From: Owenia fusiformis
Taxonomy: Eukaryota; Annelida; Polychaeta; Sabellida; Oweniidae
NCBI GenBank assembly: GCA_903813345.2
Contig: CAIIXF020000225.1
Coordinates: forward strand, 1-25,000
Direction: 5' to 3'
DNA: 25,000 nt
In this document: one piece after another, positions 1 to 11,300 of the stretch
Layout: each line of letters begins with the position of its first letter
Position numbering within the stretch: position 1 is the first letter of the stretch
Notes under the pieces: generated by a model
Told to the model about the DNA's origin: nothing
The model's database searches: none
The model's input: only the letters and a program-made list of their open reading frames with translations
Made by a program: the position numbers and the translations under genes

Positions 1-130
1 ATAAGTGCATACCAGTCAAGAAAAACAAACCCCATATAGCCCAAAACCATGATCTAACCTGAAAAGAAACAATGTCTAATACCCCCTTTCCCCCCACCAT
101 TCAAGAAGCAATATCACAATCCAAAACCCG
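1..130. repeat. Dispersed repeat family, copy A
   Basis: TACCAGTCAAGAAAAACAAA, then GAAAAGAAACAATGTCTAAT and AAGCAATATCACAATCCAAA match, with a few changes, copy B (6232-6310) and copy C (21208-21280). No coding capacity and no clear terminal repeats can be seen. The left end is cut by the window. Confidence 0.65.
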
Positions 131-230
131 AAGACCAAGGGACATTCCATTCATACTGAAGTCATTACAATATAGAGAAAAGTATATTTATTTCAAATTA
201 TATTGTTTCCATTCAAATATGACCATTGAA

Positions 231-276
231 TTTCAGAAATTTTTGATGACTGGTTTAAGAGAAACGTGTGTTCAAA
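231..276. repeat. Diverged repeat pair, member 1
   Basis: TTTCAGAAATTTTTGATGAC and the following bases up to GTGTTCAA resemble 7413-7459 in intron 11 with roughly one difference in five. It may belong to the same old element as copy A. Confidence 0.4.
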
Positions 277-663
277 AAGTTCACCATATCGATATCATCC
301 TTTTCCTGAAATAAAGTAAAATCTATTGGATTTTTAGTCTTTACTACCTTTAAATTAAAAGTTAAAGGTGCCATTTTATATTAAAAATAAAATTATTATC
401 CTGAAAGAAAATCAGATCTTTTAGACTTTTAGTCTTGTCTTTCTTTAAATAAAAACGTTTAAGATGCAAAAATTGTTTGTACTATTTGTCCATGGAAAAT
501 GAACTTACGAACTTGCTTCACAACATAAGCATCTGAAAATTTTCTTTGGAAAATGATTTTCCAACTATTTTTTTTTTAAATATGATCTTTACAAATGGCG
601 TTAAATAATTCATTATAAATCAAATATGGACTGAGGCCAAATTCAGAAATTTCCTGTCAATCA

Positions 664-681
664 CAGACTTCATGAAGTCTG
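664..681. repeat. 18-bp perfect palindrome
   Basis: CAGACTTCATGAAGTCTG is its own reverse complement. It lies in the non-coding stretch before the first exon seen. Confidence 0.9.
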
Positions 682-848
682 CTAATACAGTCTGGATTGT
701 CATTTGAGGACATTGCAAAGTAACTCTCAGACTCTTGCTCAGTTTTTAATCAATAGGTTTATTTCATAAATACAAACAAATATATGCTCGCCAAATAGGC
801 TTCCTGCATTTCATGTCCCCATATAAAGCTTTGTAATAGGTACTTTAT

Positions 849-865
849 CTAGTATTAAATACTAG
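849..865. repeat. Inverted repeat, 8-bp arms
   Basis: CTAGTATT and AATACTAG flank one central A. It lies in the upstream non-coding stretch. Confidence 0.85.
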
Positions 866-1047
866 AACAATAAATACATTATTGGCAATGAGCATCATCT
901 AACCATCAAGTCAGTTTTGTCCTTTAATTTCAATAAAACACAGTTGACGGGTATTGTTGCTATTTAGAGATCCATCGGTTGTTAAAATCCACTCTGTACT
1001 AATATTTGTTATTTCATATTTACAGCGTTGCTATTGGTACTACTTTG

Positions 1048-1065
1048 TAGAAAGGTACCTTTCTA
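1048..1065. repeat. 18-bp perfect palindrome
   Basis: TAGAAAGGTACCTTTCTA is its own reverse complement, less than 400 bp from the first such palindrome. Confidence 0.9.
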
Positions 1066-2308
1066 AGGAAAATGAAGTTAGGCTATAATGTCTCGAAGAA
1101 AGGGGATTAAGAAATATTGGCGTTTGAGTAATTCATCTATTTAATCCAGTAACATAACCCAAACAATTTTGTGTAACTGAATGTTAAAAGTGTGTTAAGT
1201 TAGTGCACACAGGTTACAGATTCATATAAGGATGAAACATTGACGTCACGCCTCATCATACCAATATATTACTTCATTGTTTGGATCTGCACTGAATCTA
1301 TGAATAAGTGTAGACTCGATGGCATTGAATGACTCTTGCCTTTATTGCACTACTCTCAAATCCATCTTTAAAATAAGTTTACATGTAATCGGATAATGAG
1401 CTCTAAATCTGTTAAGGAATCAATGGGGATTTAGTGAATGGTTAGAGAAATTTCGAGGTCTTTAGAGTCGATCAAATCTGTTCCTGTCAATATCCCAAAC
1501 AGATTCAGGTCACATTGCCTTAAACGTGTCTGTGTAAGAAAACGCTTAGACAAGGGCTCTTTTGTTATTAATGAGATTCAACGGAATGGTCAAGTTTTTC
1601 TCGTCATTATTTTACTGGAACCCCTGTCCTAATTATTTGTTCTTCAAATATCTCAGTGTTCATTCGACTTGGTTCTAAAATGTTGCTTTTATCCATAGCG
1701 ATTGGCTATCTCTATTGTTTCAAAGCTAAGTTTGAGAAACGTGTTTTCTAGACTTAGAAGGAAATCCTGATATTAAGATGAAAATGCTCCCATTTGAGAT
1801 CCCATGATATTTTCTTACTGACATCGAATAGTCACATTTCATCTGACCTTTCAATTTCGGTAAAACTGATTTGAAATGAAATAACCAGAGATTAAATTTG
1901 ACTGTAAAATCATGTGCACACATGTACTCTTTGATAGAATTCACAGCAACCTGAATCTCCCAAGAAAATTAGTAAATCCAAACTCTATTTATTCTCGCCA
2001 TTGTTCTTCCATTGGGTCTGTAGATAATAGGTGTTTTTATAATATACTATTGAATTTTATCGAGGACTTCGATGTTTTTATTGAGTAGTATATCCAAATA
2101 TTAGGAAGTTTAAGCTTGCAATTTTTTTCATAACCTAAACGTGAACGGAAAAGATTTAAGCGGTGCATTTGTATGGGCGATTTGTCGTACGTTTATGTTG
2201 GCGTTTCGATTTTATCTTAATTTACAGTACTATATCAATCATATTTAAATATTATCTCTGTATATTGATAATGCTTAAATGTATAAGGGATTTCACTTAT
2301 TGTTTCAG

Positions 2309-2383
2309 CTGCGTTTGTAAGCAGAGTAGATCCTCACCACGGAAGTCTAAATGGAGAGACCAGAATCACCATTCATGGAGATG
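2309..2383 (+). CDS. PKHD1L1: Exon 1 seen: start of IPT/TIG domain 1
   Basis: Acceptor TGTTTCAG and donor ATG|GTAAGA. The exon enters with two bases of a split codon and leaves after one. It encodes VSRVDPHHGSLNGETRITI, the usual opening strand pair of an IPT domain. An upstream in-frame stop at 2284 without an ATG shows it is not a first coding exon. Confidence 0.85.
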
Positions 2384-5300
2384 GTAAGAAATTATAACAA
2401 TATCTACCATGTCTACATACTAACTAATAGTATTTTTTAATTGTGAGTACATGCTGAATGACAATAACCTGTAGTAAGTACGGGTATGATATGTCCAACA
2501 AAAAGATGGCGTTGTTACGTTCAATCTTTTTTTGCTAGAGGAAATCAAACACTAACGTTCCAATAAATGATCAAATATACGAAAAAGCAACTTCAAATTT
2601 TTAGAACTGTCATATGATGATTTAATGCAGGGTTTGCCAAGAATCAGTTCTCTTTCGGAGATGGTATGGATCACGTTGGTAATACAGTGACACTGGTGTC
2701 TGGGAAAAGCTCATACCCCTGTCGTATACACAAAGATGGCTGTACTGAAAAGCAGATCATGTGCTATACTCCGTAAGTATCTGATCATATAGCCTGATCA
2801 CACCTTAAACACTGCTCATGTCGTAAATATGTCCATGCAGTTTAAACTGCACTTATTTTACACTTTTCACTTGCAACAATCCCTTCATCCCATACTCTAT
2901 TTGCGACACACGTTGGACACTTTTCGTATAATATACTTAAAATATAAGCACAAGTTTAAAAGGAGAAAATAATATAGATCATTAAAAACACAGTTCGAGA
3001 AATATATGTTGAATTTTTAACTGGTCATTGTGAAGCAAACCCCCAACATCCCTAACAATGAGTTAAGATGTCGTAGAAAACGAGTTATAAAGCCTCCAAC
3101 ACATAATTATAACCCAAACCCATCCATGATTCCAAAATCATGAATCAAAATTCCTCTCATATACAATATACACAATAAAACTATATTCCTGGAGTTTGTT
3201 CATTGTGCTTAACTCGAATTGACCTTAATTGACATTTTTAATTTCTAGTTCTATTTTGGTTTGTGTGTTTTAGACAACTTGCTTTCGACAACTACTATGT
3301 TCGTGTGGCTATCGATGGAAAGATGATAAGTGATGATAAACTCTGTAATGGAAATCCAGATCATTATAACTGTTTGTTTCAACCCCATATACGGCACACC
3401 CCTACTCTGCAAACCATTTCTCCGCGCTCTGGCCCTCCAGGTAAATTACGTTACTACTTTTGTAGAAGCAATTTTTATCGGAATTATGATTGAGAAGGTT
3501 TTCCCTTTGAGTTAGTGATCTTAATTAAACTTAACTATGTACAGCAACAGATCTGAAGTGTAAACAGAAGTACCGTACGCGTATGATCTTTATTGTACCA
3601 TCTTTTTCTATTATTTGTAGGGACTATTGTCACAATGTATGGTAAGCTATACACTGATCTCTATGGAAGCAACCAAGAGAAAAGCTCAAATGACAACTCT
3701 GCTGATATCAAGAGAGTCTACTTTGGAGGACAAAAATGTGAACTCAAAGTGCCAGATACTGAATCCAACTCATTAACTGATGAACTGTAAGTTTTTTATG
3801 AAAAATCGATGTGAACTGTACTTAAATCACTCGGCTTTTCTTACTCCACCTACTTTGCATTTCACTTTTTAAAATAATAGGGAGGGTAAGCTACATGTTT
3901 AAGAGAACTTGCACGTACATGCTTGTTGAATTATGGTCCTATTGAATTAGTTCTCATTTCCTTATATATCTGCCTGGTGGAGTATCTGTATAAAGGTATG
4001 ATGAAAATAGTTGCAATTAGGTGACCGTGACCATTGAGATGGTACAGTAACCCATTGCAGTCATTATGTTATATATGAACATACAAGTGCTCTTAAAAAC
4101 ATCTTGCGAATTCCACCATATTTCAGATATGGCTTGGCTCTAGATGAAGGAAGTGACTATGGAACACTGAAGTGTAAGATGGAGGGTACATACATTGGCA
4201 GTCTCAATGCTAGTGCTATTGTCTCAACACCCTATGGACGCACACAAGCTGACCTTGACATGCTTCACATCACTTTTAACAATAAGATTGCCATGTTCCA
4301 GACATATGCGGGTAGGTTTATATCACTCTACTACAGTACTATAGTTAGTAGTTTTAGTTTTGTTCTGTCTATTGTCTTTGAGGAATACTCGATTACATTT
4401 ATTTTCTTAATCAGATGCAGTTTCCTTTTTATTTTTGATATATGAGAGATGTCAAATGTTAATTTGTACATGATTGATAATGTTCACGATGTGTTTCAGA
4501 GGTGACTGGAGTTAGCCCAAGCAGTGGCAGTACATCAGGAGGTACCAGGATCACTATTACTGGGAGGCACTTTGATGAAACTAATGCTCCAGCTGTAGTT
4601 GACATATCAGGTACATCTTGCAGTATAAAATTATACCACCAAACTGCAGTGTTGAGTGTTGTTTTTCATAGGATTTTGACATAATGTAGTTCACAATGGT
4701 CATTTTTTGTTGTTCCACTGACTTGGTGAAATCATTGGATGCATTGAAATTGTCATGATATGGATTATACTTAGTTCTCCTCAATTAAGTTCAATGATAA
4801 AAAAAATGAAATTGACTGCATATGTCATTTCTCAATAGGATCTCATTGTGAAGTTGAGTCTTTGTCTGATACATCTATCGTCTGTATTACTGGACCACGT
4901 CCTAGCGACCAGACCATGTACCCTGGCAACCGTGGAATCAACAAAGAAATGTGGAACTCCACTACTGTATCATTTAATGAACTGGAAGAGGTGATGAACT
5001 ACACAGAAAACAACCCTCCAAACTACTCCATTGAGTGGATGGATGAAGCTGCATTTAAAGACACCTCAGACATTGATAACTTTGTCACAAGGCTAAGGGG
5101 ATTCTTTGTGCCACCTGTCGATAGTGAATACATGTTCTATATCAAGTCTGATGATACCAGTCGTCTCTACCTGAGCCAGTCTGCTGACCCTGAAAATAAG
5201 GTACTAACCTTTCTTATTGAACTTAACTAATACAATTACAAAAAATAATTTACTCTGTACTACTCTTGAACAACCTCAAACCAAAATAATAGTCAAGTAA

Positions 5301-8300
5301 TTCAGTGTATATTTATTCACAATATTTTAGACAGAAGTGGCCTATTGTGATGGTGCACGCTCCAGTTATGCAATGCCGTCTCAGATGTCAGAAAGAGAAG
5401 CAATGGAAGCTGGCAAGAAGTAAGTGAACATTGCAAGTTATTTCTGCTGAACTCACGTTTTACATATTCCAAGTTCTTCTCACGTTCTCACATTTTCAGG
5501 GTCACAACAAATGATCTGGTCACATATTTAAGACTTTCAGATCTCCCATTCTTGGTCTTTTTATATATCTATCATAATAAGTTTAGTTTGTTTACAATTA
5601 CAATTAAAATGATGGGGTTGTGGTTTTCAGTGTTTCTCCTAATATTGTTGATTTGGCCTTTTCTCATTGGCCCCTGTACTTGATACATAATGTACAATGT
5701 ACAAATGCCATGTACAAATAACTATAATGGTCTACATTTTAGGTATTATGTAGAGGTGGTACAACAGGAGGGCAATGGTGATGCTTCGCTATCAGTTGCT
5801 GTGAAGATGTTCACCACCAAGTTCACTAGTCAGGAATCTGGGGATGTGGACACAGAGAGGCAGACTGTTTTCACTACATCTACAATAGTCAAGGAGCAAC
5901 AGGTACTATCAAGGGACTATTTAAGGATTCTGTTGAATGTTACATTGAGGAAATGTTAAGTAACGTATATTTCAATCTGTCTTATATGAATTCATGATTT
6001 ATTAATGTATATATGTTCTCCTTTTGTACAAATTAAAGAAGCCAGAGAAAGGACAGGAGTCTATTGAAACTTACAGAAACAGGGTTGAAAATAAGTTAGG
6101 ATTATACTTTATTGGAGTATGTTTGTTTATTGTAATTAAGTCACTGTCATATGTACACACGAGTGCCAAAGGGAAAGTACCAAAAAGTTGTAAATAAGGA
6201 ATCCAGTAATAAAAAGAATACTTGGAGCTTTATACCAGTCATAAGGAAAACAAACCCAACTATCTCAAACTATAATCCAACGAAAAGAAACACTTTCTAA
6301 TACCAATACTTCGCTAAATGACGAATGATTTCACTGGTCCATTGGAAGGGATTGATTTTCATCTGAAATGACTTATGAGGCATTTCCTCAGTAAAATATG
6401 TTGAAAAGGCAAGGCCAAAGCCTGAAAAATTTTGATAGGAAAAAATTCTAATCATATTTTTGTTTTCTAGCTTCAGAAAAAATGAATTTGTGAATACATG
6501 TTTACATTTACAAGACTTTATACAAACTATTAAGACATTTGAATTACATATATGTTTCAGTCAGTGGAACTGGAGAACTGGTCCAGTCAATCGTCTACAA
6601 ATGAAGTCCAGAGAGTAACGGTGAATGCTGTCAGTGGAGCTATCAGACTTGGCATGGATGGTGTATATACAGGTATAGATAGAATTTTGCATTATTGTCA
6701 TGTACGATATCCAGTTATATGTTCTAACTCATCTTATTTTCATCATCAAAGTTCCATGATTGTGTTTACAATATATGATTAATATTTTTGAAGATACATA
6801 AATTCAAACAATGTTCCAGGTTTGATTGATATAAGTGATCCAGACTCAGCAACTCTGATGGCAGATGAGTTGAGTAAACTGCCTACTGTGTCACCTGCCA
6901 CTGTCCTTGTCACTGTCAATCCAAGCGGCTCTTCAATAGAGTTTGTTGTCACTTTCACATCTACAAGAGGTAAATTTTATGTGGTTTATGCATTCAAGAA
7001 TCTAGAAAGTTATTCAAGAATGTAGAATGTTAATTATATTTTCAAACAACAAATGAAAAGTATGATTTGTAGCGATATGGTGAACTAAATTCAACATTAT
7101 TGAAAACAATCTGTAAAACACATCCGTTGTGTGTGATCGTCACTGATTGACAAAAATCAAATGTCAAAATTATTTATACATATTTTACATTATTGTTATA
7201 GTAAACACCCTTTTCTTTGTAATGCAATTGTTCTTATCTACCAATTCTTGAGAACGAAATAAAACATCTATCTATATTTTCAATATACTTATTTTAAATG
7301 AACCAAACGTTCCTTGTTTTCTAAAGCAATATATAAAATAAGTAGATAGATATTTTCAAATTAGATTGTTACTATGCAAAGATGATCATTACATTGACAA
7401 TGTGTAATTTCTTTCATAATTTTTTGAAGACTAGTTTATGAGAAAAAATGTGTTCAATTTAGTTAACAATATTGCTACCAACCCTTTACAAATGGTGTAA
7501 CAAAAGGAATAAAATTTGCATGACGTTAACATTATAAATTGTTTTTAGAACATAGATTACTGGTAGCTAAAATGAATTTTATATATGAACAGCATGTAAT
7601 CATACATATTTATATTATCTACAGGCTATTGGCCTGCCTTGACTTACAAAGGGGCCGATGGAACAGCTAACATGGTGGTCATTAAGGAGCTAACCAAAGG
7701 GGTTCCAAGTTTAGAGACATTTCAGCTGGAGTTTGATGGTGTACCAACTGTTCCATTAGCCATAGATGCTTCTGAAAATGATGTAAGGACTATAGCATTA
7801 TACAATATTATATATTTATTCACATTCAAAAATAAATTGGCTGAAGTAAAAAGGTATCGTATCATGTTCATATGATAATGACGTTGATGTGAATGAAGTG
7901 ACATATCTGTTGCAGTTATAATCATCATGGTTCTTTCAATGGTTGGGGTATGGCGTTCAACGCTGTTTCTATGTGCGTTATAACATTGTTTGAGATGTTC
8001 AAGAGTTTTGATGACCAATGTAACGTATGTTTGGGTCAACATATTACTTATTGTTATATTAAGGACAGTTAAGCAGCGTGTGTGTGTGCAGAATATCTAA
8101 GCACGAGTGCCAAAGGGATAGAAATGTCAGTTGTGCTTCCTCTGGTGTGTTCGAGCGTTAACATCAGCTGACTCTAGTCAGATCGACTGACAAAACAACC
8201 TTTATTGGGGTTGTCGAGTTGGCCGAGAGGGCTTGAGCGCCGGCACGTTGGAGCTATAGGTGATTGGGCGCCGTAACCACGTGTTTGCGAGTTTGAGACG

Positions 8301-11300
8301 CGTGTGCTCCGTGTGTTTATTCATTTACTTAAAAATAAGTTGTTGTTTTGTCCTTTCAGGTCGAGTCAGCAATCAATGACTTATTCAGCTACAGATGTCC
8401 CGAAGAGATAATAAAGCCTTCAAATAAATACTATTTTGAAGATTATGAAAGCAACTCATTTGTATCTGGTACAAAAGATACAACAGAGCAACCATTTTGT
8501 GGTCGCAGTTCTGTAAAAAATCCAAACAAGGTCTTTGAAGATTTCAATGACCCCATCTCTCTTTCACAGCACAAATATGTAAGTTATTACTTTCTGTACA
8601 AAATTCCTGTCATCCTTCGAATTAGCTCAAACAGAACTTGCTTAAATAAGTTATCCATATGCAATCATTTAAATTTTGCACCAATTAAAAACATTTGGTG
8701 GACATTGAGACATACAATGTACTAGTCCATATGTATGTATAATCCAACATATTTTAGATGTGTGTGGCTTACAAAGGGGATTGGAGGAACCTTATCAGAT
8801 TGGACTACAACTATGTAGATGCTGACAGAAAAGAACAGAGTGGTTCTGTTTTTATTGACCATGAGATGTATGCTGATGGTGAAACTGACCGTGACAGGTA
8901 ATATTTATTTGGAATTTATGAACCTTCACCTCAATACAAAAATTACAGTTGTTTGACTTTAATTTACTTAAGATATTTTCCTTTTTTTAAAACAACAAAT
9001 GTTTTTGTTTTAATTTTAGTTGGCAATACACGTGTGTTGACTTGTACTCAAATGTGTTTGCTGCTCATCCAACTGGTAGCTTCTTTGAAGGGACCAGGGT
9101 CCGTCTGTTGAGAAACAGTGATGCTTGGGCAGATGTCGTTTACATCGGAAAGAAGCCTCTTGTCCAAACAAGTCAGTTCCCAGAAATTACACTTTTGGCT
9201 GAAAGTAAGTTGATCATATTTTTGCTTCCAGTATCTATTTGTATGAGATAATATGAATAACAACAAACTGTTTACATTATCTTGAGAGTGAATAAAACTG
9301 AAATATCACAATCTTACATACCATTATCAACATAAATTATAAGAAAAATATAATACTTTGCCAGCATGAAAACGTCTTTCAAAACGTCTGTCAACAAAGT
9401 AAGTGTACAATGTTTTTCAACAATCTCATAACAATTCAGATGACAATAAAAACATAACTATAAAATAATTTTAAATGTTTTTTTTCTTTCAAAAATTGTA
9501 CTAAAGGACAAGTGATCTTGATTAAATATATTGTAGTAAAAAGCAGACCAAGTAATAAAATTATTTCCTGATGTTTTATAGACATTCCTGATCAAATAGT
9601 TGCTCCGCCCACCCCAGGGGGTCAGATGATTGACTCTGTAACATTGTCCAAGAGTGGCAACCAGATGAATATCACAATGAATGCCCTGGAATGCTCACAT
9701 AACTTCCCCCTGTTCTCTGTCAGAGGTGGCAATGTAAGTTTTCTATAGTAGTTCGATAACAGATGTTCAACATTTTAATTTTCAGTTTTAAATGAAAAGA
9801 TGGACCTCCTCTTCGTTATAAGTTTATGGGGATAGAAAAGCATCGGTGTAAATGGCCCACTCAGGTTTTTTTTACTAAAGACACTTCTTCTTCTTATTTC
9901 TTCATTGAAATGACATCTGAGCAGGCACCTAATGTATAGACATACATGTGTCTTGTAGGTTCAGTCTGGTAGTAAAGCTTCTGGTAGTGCAAGTGCTAGG
10001 TTTGGCTCCTCTGGATGGGGGTCTGCTAAAGCTACAACCACCAGGCTAGCTTCTGCCACACCACCTATTGGAGGACATTTTACTTTGACCTTCAAGGGAG
10101 AATCAGTTCAAGGTGAGTGATTTATGATAAGTACAGAATGTATCATGTAATAAAGCAAGTAAAAATAATAAATATCTGTAACGAGGACTGCAATATTTAA
10201 TGTAATATGTCTTACTAAAACCTCTCCATACAATGTGTTCTAAAATGTAGCCTAATTTGATAAATGAGAAAAACTATATGAAAGATTTACATGTTTATGT
10301 GTTGTCAATTTCAAGAATGGTAATATTTCAGTGCAGTTGATATTGACACCACCATTTTGTATTTATACATTTCAAAATGCTTTGTTTTAGTGCCTGCTGG
10401 TGCCACTGGCGATGAGTTCAAGGATATATTTCAGACTATGTCTTCCAGTGGACTGTTGGAATTGTGGAGATCTGGCACCTGTTCTGGCTACAGCTGGTCA
10501 GTCAGTTTCCTCTCTAATACTGGAGACCAAGAAACAATCCAGGTCTGTGTATTTTGTATAGATTCATGTACCTATCATAATAATCCAACATCATAAAACC
10601 TATGTTGAAAAATCATGTGGCTACATATGGAACCATTGGGATGTAAGAAGTTGTCTGATGGAACCATACATCTTCCCTTCCTGTAGATGACAATTCATTG
10701 ACAATTATTGGTGATCCATTCTCCTACATCATTAGAATTTTGTTTGCTGCTTGTAGCTTGATGGGTCAACATTGACAGGTAATGAAGTAAGTGTCAATGT
10801 CCATACAAACACTGATGGAGGGGTATTCCTGAATCCAGTACAGGGAGACTGGCTCAGAACTGCTCACGCAATACCACAGGTAGACATTCTTCAAATAAAT
10901 CTCACCAAGTGTTTGAATTACATGTCATTGATCTAAAGTTTGTGATTTGATGAACTAAATGCGGTCAAGAGAAATGTTATAAATTCCCATAAGTCTCACT
11001 TGATAATCAAATCTATTCTATTACATTTATATTTATTTTCATTGCAAATTTGTCGTGTATCAAAATATTTCATAAATTGTTTATTATTTGGTTTTATATT
11101 TAAACTGATAGGTTTCTGTGGAGATTAACAATATCCCATCAGCCTGCTCTGGACAGTGTTCTTTTGAATACACTGATGCCAATACACCATCTATCAATGG
11201 AACCACACCACAAGAAGGTAGGACTAACCACTGTCAAAATGTACAATATGCACGTTTCAGAGGTACTTGACTGAAATGACAGATGACATGTACATGTATT

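Larger units (their letters stand above)
1..2308. other. Upstream non-coding stretch (probably intron 1 and/or 5' flank)
   Basis: No exon can be supported here on either strand: the longest open frames are about 80 codons, with no recognisable protein. The stretch is AT-rich. It holds a copy of the dispersed repeat at its left end, a T-run near 569-577, and palindromes at 664-681, 849-865 and 1048-1065. The first exon found downstream starts at a 3' splice site in phase 1 and lacks an initiator ATG and a signal peptide. The true first exon is therefore either upstream of the window or too short to recognise here. Confidence 0.6.
2309..4920 (+). other. Domain block: IPT/TIG 1-3
   Basis: Three immunoglobulin-like IPT/TIG folds cover about residues 1-310 of the translated part. 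Each opens with V-x-x-V/I-x-P-x-x-G and a G-x-x-F/L turn. IPT1 is split over exons 1-3, IPT2 over exons 3-5 and IPT3 over exons 6-7. In this family the N-terminal IPT array is extracellular. I infer a structural or adhesive role; no catalytic motif is visible. Confidence 0.88.
4921..5830 (+). other. Domain block: PA14
   Basis: About 140 residues over exons 7-9, with the core pattern V-T-R-L-R-G-F-F-x-x-P-x-x-x-x-Y-x-F-Y-I-K-S-D-D. The PA14 fold is a beta-barrel named after the anthrax protective antigen and is found in many carbohydrate-binding and adhesion proteins. The adjacent Asp pair (SDD) sits where sugar-binding PA14 members hold calcium. Actual ligand binding cannot be judged from sequence alone. 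Confidence 0.9.
5831..11180 (+). other. Conserved linker with a repeated F-x-L-x-F-x-G module
   Basis: Exons 9-20, roughly residues 465-1025 of the translated part, carry no commonly named domain. Three related modules can be seen: module 1 opens at AIRLGMDG (exon 10), module 2 at TFQLEFDG (exon 12) and module 3 at HFTLTFKG (exon 17). Each continues with a helix-like stretch and, in modules 1 and 3, a V-T/S-F-x-S-x-x-G strand. Between modules 2 and 3 lies a beta-rich segment (exons 13-16). See findings. Confidence 0.65.

Noticed and set aside
72-314. 80-codon open frame at the left end
   Set aside because: It lies in a dispersed repeat copy and has no recognisable protein features.
822-828. 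TATAAAG as a possible TATA box
   Set aside because: Such strings are common by chance in AT-rich DNA, and no first exon can be placed downstream.
2163-2387. Hydrophobic ATG-led frame that could be a signal peptide
   Set aside because: It is in a different frame from the IPT1 exon that overlaps it, and no fitting donor could join the two.
7722-8042. 106-codon open frame on the - strand
   Set aside because: It spans part of exon 12 and its intron; no recognisable protein.
8209-8310. A functional tRNA gene
   Set aside because: The A and B boxes are recognisable, but the stems do not pair well and the B box is changed, so a SINE or tRNA relic is more likely.
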